Below, piece by piece: positions 17,901-26,253 of a stretch of DNA of 42,574 nt; within the stretch, counting starts at the first letter, position 1, and every line of letters starts with the position of its first letter. The position numbers were made by a program, and so were the translations under genes. The DNA comes from Chersky-840 sp035532735 (GTDB taxonomy: Bacteria; Actinomycetota; Acidimicrobiia; Acidimicrobiales; UBA8190). The stretch lies in assembly GCA_035532735.1 (NCBI GenBank), contig DATKQM010000054.1:1-42574 (forward strand), in the 5' to 3' direction. A model generated the notes under the pieces. It worked only from the letters and a program-made list of their open reading frames with translations. It did no database searches and was not told the DNA's origin.

Positions 17901-18563
17901 GTGTGCTTCTCCCCTCAGGCTGACCTCGTGGGCGGCCTCGTCATCAGTGGGATCGGTGTCGATGTCGTCCGTCACGTGCACCGACGTCGGGACCACATGG
18001 CGCTGGCCGCCCTCCCGCTCATCCTTGGCGCCCATCAGCTCGATGAGGCATTCGTCTGGTGGGGCCAAGAAGGGCATGTGCCCTCCGCCATCGGACACGT
18101 CGCGTTGTGGATCTATCTGCTGATCGCCTTCGTGCTGCTTCCCATCTTCGTCCCCGTGGCGGTCTGCGCGCTCGAAACGAGCAGGAACCGAAGACTCCTG
18201 ATGGTTCCGTTCATCGTGATCGGGGTTGGCGTGGCTGCTTGGTTGTTGGCGGCGATGGTACGCGGGCCAGTCAGTGTCACGATGCACCCGTACCATTTGG
18301 CCTACACCATCAAGCCCGGTCACGGCATGATCGTGATCACGCTGTATGTGGTCGCATGCTGCGGGACACTGCTGTTCTCCGGATACCGTCATGTCGTGAT
18401 CTTCGGCGCCGCCAACCTCCTCGCCGTAGTCGTGATCGCCAAGTTGACGGTGGACGGTTTCGCGTCGGTGTGGTGCGGATGGGCGGCGGTGACGAGCGGG
18501 GTCATCGCCTTGCACATGCGCTTCGGCAGGCCCCACCGCGCCATCCCCTATGTCCTTACCTGA
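17901..18563 (+). CDS. DUF6629-like multi-pass membrane protein
   Basis: 220-residue integral membrane protein with about seven hydrophobic segments. GTG at 17901 gives MCFSPQADLVGGL, the conserved N-terminus of this actinobacterial family, followed by HMALAALPLILGAHQLDEAFVWWG; conserved His and Glu in the first two helices suggest a bound ligand or metal, but no function is known. The frame extends upstream without support. The first 159 nt of that frame overlap the end of the GAF-ANTAR gene region. Family name is from recall of the MCFSPQAD motif. Confidence 0.72.
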   Translation: MCFSPQADLVGGLVISGIGVDVVRHVHRRRDHMALAALPLILGAHQLDEAFVWWGQEGHVPSAIGHVALWIYLLIAFVLLPIFVPVAVCALETSRNRRLLMVPFIVIGVGVAAWLLAAMVRGPVSVTMHPYHLAYTIKPGHGMIVITLYVVACCGTLLFSGYRHVVIFGAANLLAVVVIAKLTVDGFASVWCGWAAVTSGVIALHMRFGRPHRAIPYVLT

Positions 18564-18682
18564 CTGACTTCGCAGATCTGGTATCCGGACGGACTTTCCA
18601 AGGTTCCCGAACCCGATTGCTGCCTCGGCCTGCGACGACTCAGGGTGAAGACTGCCGCCAACCGATTGACGGCGACCGTGAG

Positions 18683-18688
18683 TAGAAT
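18683..18688 (+). promoter_or_regulatory. Possible -10 for the desaturase
   Basis: TAGAAT lies 58 nt before the desaturase ATG. A TTGACG at 18666-18671 is only 11 bp upstream, too close for a normal -35. The rest of the 183-nt gap after the DUF6629-like gene is without clear features. Confidence 0.25.
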
Positions 18689-18746
18689 TGCGGTTCAAAC
18701 CTGTCGCCCGAGACCACGGTGACCTGAACGCCCCAAACGGCGGGGT

Positions 18747-19766
18747 ATGTCTTCGCCGTGCAGGCAGGAAATGGACGCCGTGTCCGAGACCCTTCTCGAG
18801 AGGTTGGCCGCACCCGGGGCCGCCGTCGATTCACCGGAGCCGAAGCTCGACGGCCCCCCTGCTGGCCCACTCACCTCGGCCCGGGTCGTGACCTCGTTGC
18901 TCGTGGCGGGACCCTTGGTGGCATTGGCCATCTTCATTCCGCTCGGTTGGGGTGGGACCAAGACGCTCTGGGGGCTCGGCCTGGCCGCCGCGTTCTATGT
19001 CTTCACGGGCTTCGGGATCAGCGTGGGGTTCCACCGGCTCTTCGCCCATCGCAGCTTCTGCCCGAACCGCCTCCTCAAGATCGTGTTGGCGGTGGCGGGG
19101 ACGATGGCGCTCGAAGGATCGGTCATCAGCTGGGTGACCACGCACCGTCGTCACCACATGTTCAGCGATCGTCCCGGTGATCCGCACTCTCCGGTCAGCT
19201 ACGGAACCGACAACCCCACCGCCACCCGAGGGTTCCTCTGGGCTCATGTGGCTTGGTTGTTCGCCTCGGACCCCACGAGCCAAAAGCGTTTCGCCCCTGA
19301 TCTCCTGCGAGATCCCGACCTGGTGATGATCGACCGCTTGTTTCCTGCTCTGGCCGTGCTCTCGCTCGTCATCCCGATGGCGATCGGCTGGTTCGTGACG
19401 GGAACGCTCGGAGGAGTTCTCGGCGTGTTCTTGTGGGCCGGACTGATCCGCATGGCTCTGCTGCACCACGTCACATGGAGCATCAACTCCGTCTGTCACC
19501 TCTGGGGCCGTCGGCCCTTCACCACCGGCGACAACAGTGCCAATGTGGCTTCGTTGGCCTTGGTCTCGTTCGGAGAGAGCTGGCATAACTTCCACCATGC
19601 CGCGCCGGCCTCGGCCCGACACGGTGTCCTCGCCCATCAGGTCGATCTCGCCGCCGGGTTGATCCGGATGTTCGAGAGGGTGGGATGGGTCACCAAGGTC
19701 CGCTGGCCCACGGCGACCCAGATCGAGACGTTGACCACTCGCGCCGAGGAACCCACGTCCATCTGA
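18747..19766 (+). CDS. Acyl-CoA desaturase (delta-9 fatty acid desaturase)
   Basis: 339-residue membrane-bound di-iron desaturase that puts a double bond into acyl-CoA chains, keeping membranes fluid. The three His boxes are present: HRLFAHRS (H-x4-H, about residue 93), HRRHH (about 133) and HNFHH (about 277). Hydrophobic pairs around 45-95 and 210-240 fit the four-helix topology of the family, and GDNSANVASLALVSFGESW is typical. ATG 18747 is used; ATG 18771 is an alternative eight codons in. It needs an electron donor such as rubredoxin or a ferredoxin reductase, not found nearby. Confidence 0.92.
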   Translation: MSSPCRQEMDAVSETLLERLAAPGAAVDSPEPKLDGPPAGPLTSARVVTSLLVAGPLVALAIFIPLGWGGTKTLWGLGLAAAFYVFTGFGISVGFHRLFAHRSFCPNRLLKIVLAVAGTMALEGSVISWVTTHRRHHMFSDRPGDPHSPVSYGTDNPTATRGFLWAHVAWLFASDPTSQKRFAPDLLRDPDLVMIDRLFPALAVLSLVIPMAIGWFVTGTLGGVLGVFLWAGLIRMALLHHVTWSINSVCHLWGRRPFTTGDNSANVASLALVSFGESWHNFHHAAPASARHGVLAHQVDLAAGLIRMFERVGWVTKVRWPTATQIETLTTRAEEPTSI

Positions 19767-19799
19767 GGTTGTTGCCCGGGATCAGCTCGAGGTTCTCGT

Positions 19800-21254
19800 T
19801 CAGCGAAATACCTCGACGTGGCTCGCTCCCGCCACGACCACCATGCCTCCGGCGATGCTGGGGGCGGCGAAGTGCTGCGGGGTCCCCGTCGTGAGCGCCA
19901 GAGAGTATCGGGTGGTCCCGGTGGCGAGGTCGACCCCGTAAAGCATTGACGAGCCGATGTCGATGGTCCACAAGATCCCGCCCGCGATGGTGGGAGAGCC
20001 AGCTCCTCCTGTTGGGGAGGTCCACGTCCAACCTCGTGCCATGGTCGGCCCCGGGCCTACCCGCACCTGGGCGATGGTGCCATCGGAGGTGCAGACCACG
20101 TACACATCAGGTGACCGGTAGGCGTTGCCACCCCTGGAATTGCAGACATTGATCGACGCTGACTGTCCACCGATCCCACCCAGCTTGCTGACATCGAGCA
20201 GGTACGCGGTCTGTTGTTTGCCGACGATGAACATCCTGGCATTTCCGAGAAGGATGGCTGCGGTCGAGCCCAGGTCGCCGTCATCGGCGTTGTCCTGGGC
20301 CCAGTTCGCCGGTGCGAAGTACTGACGCTCGGCGAGGGTCGGCGCCAATTCGATCACAGCGTCCCCGTGGTCGTAGGGCTGACCGGCACCGGCGTCGCCA
20401 TTGCCGGTGACCACAAAGACGTCGCCGGACGAGTCCACCGTCACGCCCGCCGGGGCCCAGATGGCACCTTCACGCGCCGTCGGCACCTCGTAAGCAAGGA
20501 GTGACCCGGTGCCCGACTCGGGGACGCCTACCACCCAGCCGTGGTAGTTGCCGCAATCGCCGAAATTCCCCCCGAAGGCGACGATGACGTGGCCGGCGGA
20601 CAGGGCGAGCCCGGTGCGTTGCAACTGGGCGACAGCGTTCCAGCCGGGCTGGTCGACGTCCCGGGTCCATGACACCTCGTGCGTGGCGATGTCGACCGCA
20701 ACCACCACGTGCTTCACCGACGTCCCTGACAACGCGGCCGCCGATGCGAACAACGTGCCCGAGGTGGGGTCGATGACCATCGTCGACGTGATCCCCACCG
20801 TCGGCGTGATGGCACCGCAAGGGAGGTCGCCGACGGGCACCGGTGAGGCCAGGTGCACGGACCACGCCAGCGTGCCATTGGTGGCGGACAGCGCATAGAC
20901 CGTGTTGTTCTCCGTGGCCATCAAGACCTGGCCCTTGTAGATGAGCGGCTCTCCGTAGACGGGGCCGTCGAGTGCTGGCGAGGTCCATGCCGCGGTGGGC
21001 TTGTGGCCGAAGGCGGGGTCGGTGCTGTCGAGCGACGTGCGGGCGAAGTTCCCGCCGTAGGTGAGCCACGCCGCTGCTGATGACGGCGTGGTTGAGCTCG
21101 AACCCGACGTCGATGAGCCCGGCTCCACCGACGTGCTCGACGCCCGTGGCGGACCGGTAGACGAGGAGGGGGACGACATCGCACACGCAGCGCAACCTGC
21201 GACGAGTGCCGCCATGATCACGGCGCGCCACAACCTGCGCTTCACCTCTCGCAT
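19800..21254 (-). CDS. Secreted lipoprotein with PQQ-like beta-propeller
   Basis: 484-residue protein. A lipoprotein signal (MREVKRRLWRAVIMAALVAGC) is followed by a Ser/Thr-rich linker (about 28-60) and a PQQ/BamB-type propeller: ALDGPVYGEPLIYKGQVLMATENNTVYALSATNGTLAW, DIATHEVSW, VYVVCTSDGTIAQV, GGILWTIDIGSSMLYGVDLATGTTRY. The repeated YALDxxTGxxxW pattern is the blade signature. There are no obvious PQQ or calcium ligands, so it is more likely a binding or scaffold protein at the outer face of the membrane than a dehydrogenase. ATG 21254 is chosen because the signal peptide begins there. It is convergent with the desaturase and divergent from 21325. Confidence 0.83.
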   Translation of the reverse strand: MREVKRRLWRAVIMAALVAGCAACAMSSPSSSTGPPRASSTSVEPGSSTSGSSSTTPSSAAAWLTYGGNFARTSLDSTDPAFGHKPTAAWTSPALDGPVYGEPLIYKGQVLMATENNTVYALSATNGTLAWSVHLASPVPVGDLPCGAITPTVGITSTMVIDPTSGTLFASAAALSGTSVKHVVVAVDIATHEVSWTRDVDQPGWNAVAQLQRTGLALSAGHVIVAFGGNFGDCGNYHGWVVGVPESGTGSLLAYEVPTAREGAIWAPAGVTVDSSGDVFVVTGNGDAGAGQPYDHGDAVIELAPTLAERQYFAPANWAQDNADDGDLGSTAAILLGNARMFIVGKQQTAYLLDVSKLGGIGGQSASINVCNSRGGNAYRSPDVYVVCTSDGTIAQVRVGPGPTMARGWTWTSPTGGAGSPTIAGGILWTIDIGSSMLYGVDLATGTTRYSLALTTGTPQHFAAPSIAGGMVVVAGASHVEVFR

Positions 21255-21324
21255 GAGGCGAGTCTTGTCCCTTCCGCGCCGCCATGCAGGCGCGCAGTGG
21301 TGCTGTCGTGCTGGACTGCAGCCC

Positions 21325-22101
21325 ATGGCCAAAGTCCGGATCGGCTTCTTCTCGTTCACCGAGGTCACAGATCCCGCTGAGCACCGCTCGTATAACGATT
21401 GGCACCAGCTCGACCACATGCCCGAGCAGTTCCCGATTCCGGGGGTTGTGTTCGGGCAACGGTGGGTGTCGACCCCGGCGTGCCGCCGGATGCGGGCCCT
21501 CGACGATTCGGAGCTCGCCCCTGTCCACTACATGACCTTGTACCTCATGGGCGAGCCCGTCGACGCCACCTTGAAGGAGTTCCGCGCCGTGGGGGAGCGA
21601 CTCCGAGCGGCAGGGCGCTTTCACGAGCACCGTAGATCGCGTCTGTCGGGCCCCTTCGCTGTCACGGGCCTCGAGGCGGCTCCCCGAGTCCTCGTGTCGG
21701 CCGAGGCGATTCCCTTCCGACCCAACCGAGGGGTCTACGTCGTGGTGCGCGCCGGGCGCCGGGACTCGACGTCGGGCCCCCGCACACCGGGGCCCGCAGA
21801 TGACCGGTCCCGCACGGCCGATGAGCGCGACGTGGCGCTGGCCGGTGCACTGCTCGAGGTCGGCGGAGTGGCCGGGGTCTGGACATTCGCTTCCGATGAA
21901 CGCTTCGACCGTCACGGCTGGCGCCCCGGAGACAAGACCATCACCGTGTGTTACCTCGACGCGGCGCCAATATCGGTCGCGTCTTCACTGAGCGACATCG
22001 TGCGGGCCTCGGTCGACGAGAACTCCTGGTCGGTAGTGTTCGCCGGGCCCTTGGAGACGATCACACCGTGGAGCTGGGACTGGTTCGACGACGACGCCTG
22101 A
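21325..22101 (+). CDS. Uncharacterised protein, two possible ferredoxin-like domains
   Basis: 258-residue cytoplasmic protein I cannot assign. The opening MAKVRIGFFSFTEVTDPAEHRSYNDWHQLDHMPEQ resembles the strand-helix start of EthD/Dabb-like dimeric barrels, and a second similar half (GVYVVVRAG ... GVAGVWTFASDERFD...KTITVCYLDAAP) suggests internal duplication. A central linker (about 150-185) is charged. It ends in a Trp/Asp-rich tail (TPWSWDWFDDDA). No signal peptide and no ribosome site. Its neighbours downstream are SDR, LLM-type and MDR-type oxidoreductases, which hints at a catabolic role. Confidence 0.7.
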   Translation: MAKVRIGFFSFTEVTDPAEHRSYNDWHQLDHMPEQFPIPGVVFGQRWVSTPACRRMRALDDSELAPVHYMTLYLMGEPVDATLKEFRAVGERLRAAGRFHEHRRSRLSGPFAVTGLEAAPRVLVSAEAIPFRPNRGVYVVVRAGRRDSTSGPRTPGPADDRSRTADERDVALAGALLEVGGVAGVWTFASDERFDRHGWRPGDKTITVCYLDAAPISVASSLSDIVRASVDENSWSVVFAGPLETITPWSWDWFDDDA

Positions 22102-22128
22102 CCGACATCATCGAGTCTTCGCCGAAGA

Positions 22129-23135
22129 TCAGACCTTGACGATCACCTTGCCCTTGTTCCCTCCCGTGAACACGAGATTGAGGGCCTCGGGCGAGTGCTC
22201 GAGGCCCTCGACCAGGTGCTCGGCGTGTTTGACCTTGCCTTCTGCCAGCCACCCGACCATGTCGATCTGTGCCTCGAGGAACCGGTCCCGGTAGTCGAGG
22301 ACGAGAAAACCCTCCATCCGCCCTCGCTCGATGATCAGATTGAAGATGTTGCGGGGTCCTGGCGGTCTGGTCTTCGCGTTGTACACAGAGATAGCCCCGC
22401 ACAGGACGATTCGACCCCGCATGGCCAGCTGGGCGAGGCAGATGGGGAGGATCTCGCCGCCCACGTTGTCGTAGTAGAGGTCGATCCCACCGGGGCACAC
22501 CGACCGCAACGACGCGGCGACGTCATCGGTCTTGTAGTTGATCGCCGCGTCGAACCCGAGCTCGTCGACGATCCACGCGCACTTCTCGGCTGTGCCCGCG
22601 ATGCCGACGACTGTGGTGGCGCCCTTGATCCGTGCGATCTGACCGGCGACCGAGCCCGTCGCCCCGGCCGCTCCGGACACCACCACGGTGTCCCCTTCGG
22701 TCACCCTGCCCACGTCGATCATGCCGTAGTAGGCCGTCATGCCCGGGCCCCAAGCACGCTCAGGACCATGGGGGGGTCGATTCCCGGCGGGATCACCTGC
22801 ATTGAAGCCGAGCCTTCGTCGGCGATGACAAAGTCCTGCCACCCCGTCAGTCCCACCACGAGGTCGCCGACTGCATACCGGTCACTGTTGGACCGAACCA
22901 CTTCCCCGACCCCCGCGCCGCGGACAGTCTCACCAATCGGGATGGGCGGGAGATACCCAGGCGCATCGTCCATCCAGGTCCGAATGGTGGGGTCCATGGA
23001 CAAGTAGCGGACACGCACCAGGGCCTCTCCCGGACCGGGCTCGGGCTCGGGGGACTGCTCCAACCGGGTGGTCGTCTCGTCCACCATCCCCGACGGCCGG
23101 GTGGTAAGGACCAGGCGACGGTTCAACTGCACCAC
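22129..23135 (-). pseudogene. NADP-dependent MDR-family oxidoreductase, frameshifted
   Basis: Two adjacent reading frames together encode one complete reductase of the CurA/leukotriene B4 dehydrogenase type. The N-terminal part (23135 down to about 22740) reads LVLTTRPSGM, RYLSMDPTIRTWM, PIPIGETVRGAGVGEVV and stops after PPMVLSVLGARA. The C-terminal part resumes in another frame with PGMTAYYGMIDVG, the NADP-binding VVVSGAAGATGSVAGQIARIKGA, YYDNVGGEIL and ends KGKVIVKV. One missing base in the GGGGCCCGGG run (about 22743-22753) restores the family sequence LGxPGMTAYYG. It may be a recent pseudogene or a sequencing error. The start (GTG 23135 or 23132) overlaps the end of the LLM gene. Confidence 0.82.
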
Positions 23136-24151
23136 CCCTTCAACTGTTCGATGATGGCGAGCGGGTCGGCGCCGATCGGAGTGACGTTGAGCACACTCAC
23201 CCCCGCTTCCCGGTAGGCGGTGATTCGTTCTTTCACATAGCCGGCGGGGCCCACCAGCGAGGTCAACTCGAGGAGCTCGGCCGGCACCGCCGCGGCGGCC
23301 TCGTCCTTCTTTCCGCTCAAGTACAGATCCTGGATGAGCTCGGCCTCGGCCTCGAACCCATATCGACGGGCGAGGGTGTTGTAGAAATTGCGGCCCTTGG
23401 CGCCCATGCCGCCCACGTAGAGAGCGGTCATGGGCCGGGCGAACTCGCGCAGATGCTCGAGGCCCTCGCCGATGGCAACGAGTCCTCCCGCGGCGATCTC
23501 GAGCGGTCCCAATTCGGGCGCCCGCTTGGCCGAGCCTGCGGCCAGCGCGTCGCCCCATACGCCCTTCGCCCGTTCGGGGATGTACAGGAAGGGGAACCAT
23601 CCATTGGCCAGCTCAGCTGTCATCTCGACGTTCTTCGGACCCATCGAGGCCACCCACACGGGGATGTCCTGGCGAACCGGGTGATTGATGAGCTTCAGGG
23701 GTTTGCCCAGTCCGGTTCCGAGTCTCGGAGGCAGAGGGAGGGGGTAGAGCCCCTCATTGGTCAACACCTCGCGGCGCCACACCTTGCGACAGATGCTGAT
23801 GATCTCCCGGGTTCGCTCCAGTGGCTGGCTGTAAGGCACGCCGTGCCACCCCTCGATGACCTGTGGGCCCGAGGCGCCGAGACCGAGGATGAAGCGCCCG
23901 TTGCTCAAGGCGTCGATCCCGGCTGCGGTCTGCGCCAGCAACGCCGGCGTGCGTGAGTAGATCGGGAGGATGGCCGATCCGATCTCTATGCGCTCGGTCT
24001 TCGCCGCGATGTACCCCATCTGGCTGGGCCCGTCGAGGCCGTAGGCCTCGGCCACCCACACGATGTCGAGCCCGGCCCGCTCGAGATCAGCGACATGGTC
24101 GGCCGACTCCTTGACACCTCGCGAGTAGTCGAGCATCGTGCTCAGGCGCAT
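23123..24151 (-). CDS. LLM-class F420-dependent oxidoreductase
   Basis: 342-residue luciferase-like TIM-barrel enzyme that uses reduced F420 (or flavin). MRLSTMLDYSRGVKESADHVADLERAGLDIVWVAEAYGLDG and NGRFILGLGASGPQVIEGWHGVPY are standard for the F420 subgroup, as are VWVASMGPKNVEMTAELANGWFP and GLVAIGEG. ATG 24151 is fixed by AAAGGAGG 5 nt upstream, the best ribosome site in the window. It lies downstream of an SDR gene and overlaps the frameshifted MDR reductase gene by about 10 bp, so the three look like a small-molecule or lipid catabolic set. Confidence 0.92.
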   Translation of the reverse strand: MRLSTMLDYSRGVKESADHVADLERAGLDIVWVAEAYGLDGPSQMGYIAAKTERIEIGSAILPIYSRTPALLAQTAAGIDALSNGRFILGLGASGPQVIEGWHGVPYSQPLERTREIISICRKVWRREVLTNEGLYPLPLPPRLGTGLGKPLKLINHPVRQDIPVWVASMGPKNVEMTAELANGWFPFLYIPERAKGVWGDALAAGSAKRAPELGPLEIAAGGLVAIGEGLEHLREFARPMTALYVGGMGAKGRNFYNTLARRYGFEAEAELIQDLYLSGKKDEAAAAVPAELLELTSLVGPAGYVKERITAYREAGVSVLNVTPIGADPLAIIEQLKGWCS

Positions 24152-24204
24152 TGGGCCTCCTTTCCTTGGGTTGCCCCGGATCGTTGCGAGCGAAAGAGGC
24201 ACAA

Positions 24205-24229
24205 TGCCGTCACAACGTCAATCACGGCA
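24205..24229 (-). terminator. Hairpin directly after the SDR stop
   Basis: TGCCGT (24205-24210) and ACGGCA (24224-24229) form a 6-bp stem with a 13-nt loop, starting next to the SDR stop codon. The following minus-strand sequence is T-rich only in patches, so termination may be partial and the LLM gene still co-transcribed. Confidence 0.4.
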
Positions 24230-25000
24230 CTATGCCCCCAGGGTGGACATTCCACCGTCGACAGGGATGAGCGCACCTGTCAGATATGCACCGGCCCGCG
24301 ATGCCAAGAAGATGGCGGCTCCGGCTATGTCGTCGGGGCGACCGATGCGCTTGAGCGGTGCGTTGGCCGCGATCTGTTCGCCGAAGGCCTCGAGTGTCGC
24401 CGCCATCATCTTTGACTCGAAGGGTCCGGGTGCGATGGCGTTGACCGTGATCGACGGTGCCAGTCGCTTGGCCAGGTTGCGTGTTAGCTGGTGTACGGCG
24501 GCCTTGGACGCGGCGTACGAGTAGGTCTCGAGTACCGAGACCATGATCCCGTCGATCGATCCGATGTTGATGACCCGTGCCGGATCGTCGGGACCCGACG
24601 CGGCCCGCAACAGTGGCGTCATGAATTTCGTGGTGTGGAAGAGGCCCTTGACGTTCAGAGACAACACCCGGTCCCAGGCGGCATCGTCGAACTCCTCGAA
24701 GGGCGCTCCCCAGGTGTTCCCGGCGTTGTTAACGAGAATGTGGAGCATCGACTCGCGCGCCGCCAACGCATCTGCCAGGGCACGACAGCCGGGTTCAGTG
24801 GAGAGATCGGCGGGAATGGCGATGCACTCACCGACCTTCGAAAGCTCGGCGGCGAGCTCGTGACAGGCCTCGGCCTTGCGCGATGAGACGTACACCTTGG
24901 CTCCGGCCTCTACGAACCCCGTGGCGATCATCTTGCCGATGCCTCGGGAGCCCCCGGTGACGAGGGCGGTTTTGCCGGCGATGGAGAACAGATCGGTCAT
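24230..25000 (-). CDS. Short-chain dehydrogenase/reductase (SDR)
   Basis: 256-residue classical SDR, NAD(P)H-dependent. The cofactor loop is TGGSRGIG (residues 15-22), followed by SSRK (NADP preference suggested by the Arg/Lys), NNAGNTWG, a Ser in NIGSIDG and the catalytic YSYAASKAA (Tyr-x3-Lys). It ends GALIPVDGGMSTLGA, as usual for the family. It is similar in style to RhlG/FabG-type 3-oxoacyl reductases; substrate unknown. A TAGCGT hexamer (25037 to 25032) lies 31 nt before the ATG. First gene of the SDR-LLM-MDR set. Confidence 0.93.
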   Translation of the reverse strand: MTDLFSIAGKTALVTGGSRGIGKMIATGFVEAGAKVYVSSRKAEACHELAAELSKVGECIAIPADLSTEPGCRALADALAARESMLHILVNNAGNTWGAPFEEFDDAAWDRVLSLNVKGLFHTTKFMTPLLRAASGPDDPARVINIGSIDGIMVSVLETYSYAASKAAVHQLTRNLAKRLAPSITVNAIAPGPFESKMMAATLEAFGEQIAANAPLKRIGRPDDIAGAAIFLASRAGAYLTGALIPVDGGMSTLGA

Positions 25001-25031
25001 GGTCGAGTGCGGCTCTCGGAAAGGGAGGCCG

Positions 25032-25037
25032 ACGCTA
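25032..25037 (-). promoter_or_regulatory. -10-like TAGCGT upstream of the SDR
   Basis: The same TAGCGT hexamer as before mutM and the nitroreductase, here with a 31-nt leader to the SDR ATG at 25000. No clear -35. Confidence 0.3.
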
Positions 25038-25144
25038 CCTGGAGCGGCTAGGCACCGCCACCAGGCGATGACGACTGCTCCGGGACCTCATCGGTGCTGC
25101 TGCTCTGTCGGTTCATTCGCCGATCTGCGTGTCAAGCTGGGCGC

Positions 25145-25417
25145 GTGGGATCCGACCGGTCCAAGCGCAACAAGGAAAGGCAATTGCGAGCCGCCCGTCG
25201 ACGACTCCAGCCCATTCGAGGTGCGCGCGGTAGAAGGCTGAAGCACACGCGGCTGGCCGCGCCGCGCGTCGTCGGGTTGAGCCAATTTGCCCAAGGCCTC
25301 ACCGGACCGAACCGACGGCGGGAGCCGCGCCATCGTTCCACCGCCTGGATCCTCTCGGCGCTTCCCTTCGTCGTCCTCGTGATCTGGGTCGTGGTGCGCG
25401 TCGCCAGCCATCGTTGA
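25145..25417 (+). CDS. Small basic protein with C-terminal membrane anchor
   Basis: 90 residues from GTG 25145. The first 60 are very rich in Arg/Lys (SKRNKERQLRAARRRLQP), and the end is one hydrophobic helix STAWILSALPFVVLVIWVVVRV. This is the layout of a tail-anchored small membrane protein with a nucleic-acid- or phospholipid-binding cytoplasmic part. I do not recognise a family. High GC at third positions supports coding. No good ribosome site. It is convergent with the M15 peptidase gene, 8 bp apart. Confidence 0.5.
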   Translation: MGSDRSKRNKERQLRAARRRLQPIRGARGRRLKHTRLAAPRVVGLSQFAQGLTGPNRRREPRHRSTAWILSALPFVVLVIWVVVRVASHR

Positions 25418-25425
25418 GCTTGCCG

Positions 25426-26253
25426 TCAGCCGCCTGTCGCCGAGAAGTGCTGGTAATCCGGGCTCGCCGTCCAGCGTCCTCCCCACAGCCAACCGACGGA
25501 CGCGAAGGCGTCCACCAATTGACCGCCGGGCACGGCCATGCCCGGCCGGAACCGCGAGCGGTCCAGATACGGCGCCCCCGCCGCTGGCTGCACCCGCCCA
25601 CCTTCGAGGTACGGATTCTCCACCGGGTTCACATCGATCGCCTCGCCGTACGCGTGCACCGACCACGACGGGGGTCCCGGTGCCACCGCGTACCGGCAAT
25701 TGAATCCCGACGTGTTGTCATCGGCCATGGAGGCCGGGTCCTGACCACCGAAGGCGTCTTCGGGCTGCATCTGGTGAATGGGGAAGTGCTCGGCAAAGAG
25801 CTCGCCGAACACCGTCAACACCGCGGTCGTCACCGTGCTTCTCACCACCATGGTGCCGAGGTGCCGCTGGCCGTCGAATCCCCAGTAGCTCATGGTGAGC
25901 AGCCGTAGCTGCGTCGGCCCCACCGGGCAGCCCGGTCTCCATGTGGCCGAGATCTGGGCCGCGTCGACAGGGGCCATGGAGCCGACGAACCCAGTCGAGC
26001 TCGACGGTGCAGCAGCGGGGTGGGGTCCGGAGGTGGGTGGCGCGACAACCGTCGTCGTGGTGGAGGGCGTGGTCGAAGGCGCGGTGAAAGCCGAGGTGGA
26101 GGGCGAGGTGGACGAAGGCATCGGGTCGCCTCTGACCTGGGAATGGGTATGGGAGGTGGCGATCCGCGCTGTACTGGAGCATGCGGCCAGGAGTCCGCTG
26201 CAGAGGAGACCGGTGGCGACCAGGACAACGAGGAGGCGCGCGGGGCGCGGCAC
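25426..26253 (-). CDS. M15-family peptidase, lipoprotein (D-Ala/L-Ala-D-Glu type)
   Basis: 275-residue cell-wall peptidase. A lipoprotein signal with lipobox LLAAC (Cys25) leads to a Thr/Ser/Pro linker (about 40-90). The catalytic domain then has SGFNCRYAV, SVHAYGEAIDVNP (zinc His and, seven residues on, Asp) and the final DYQHFSATGG (second zinc His), the VanY/M15 metallopeptidase pattern. A WLWGGRW segment before the last motif is typical of the M15C group. It should cut peptidoglycan stem peptides outside the membrane. The GTG start at 26253 lies within the 5' end of the divergent L,D-transpeptidase frame. Confidence 0.88.
   Translation of the reverse strand: MPRPARLLVVLVATGLLCSGLLAACSSTARIATSHTHSQVRGDPMPSSTSPSTSAFTAPSTTPSTTTTVVAPPTSGPHPAAAPSSSTGFVGSMAPVDAAQISATWRPGCPVGPTQLRLLTMSYWGFDGQRHLGTMVVRSTVTTAVLTVFGELFAEHFPIHQMQPEDAFGGQDPASMADDNTSGFNCRYAVAPGPPSWSVHAYGEAIDVNPVENPYLEGGRVQPAAGAPYLDRSRFRPGMAVPGGQLVDAFASVGWLWGGRWTASPDYQHFSATGG

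Noticed and set aside
18666..18688. TTGACG and TAGAAT as a sigma-70 promoter for the desaturase
   Set aside because: Spacing is 11 bp, too short for a standard promoter; only the -10 is kept as a weak candidate.
18689..18705. GGTTCAAACC like a tRNA T-loop
   Set aside because: No acceptor, anticodon or D arm can be built around it.
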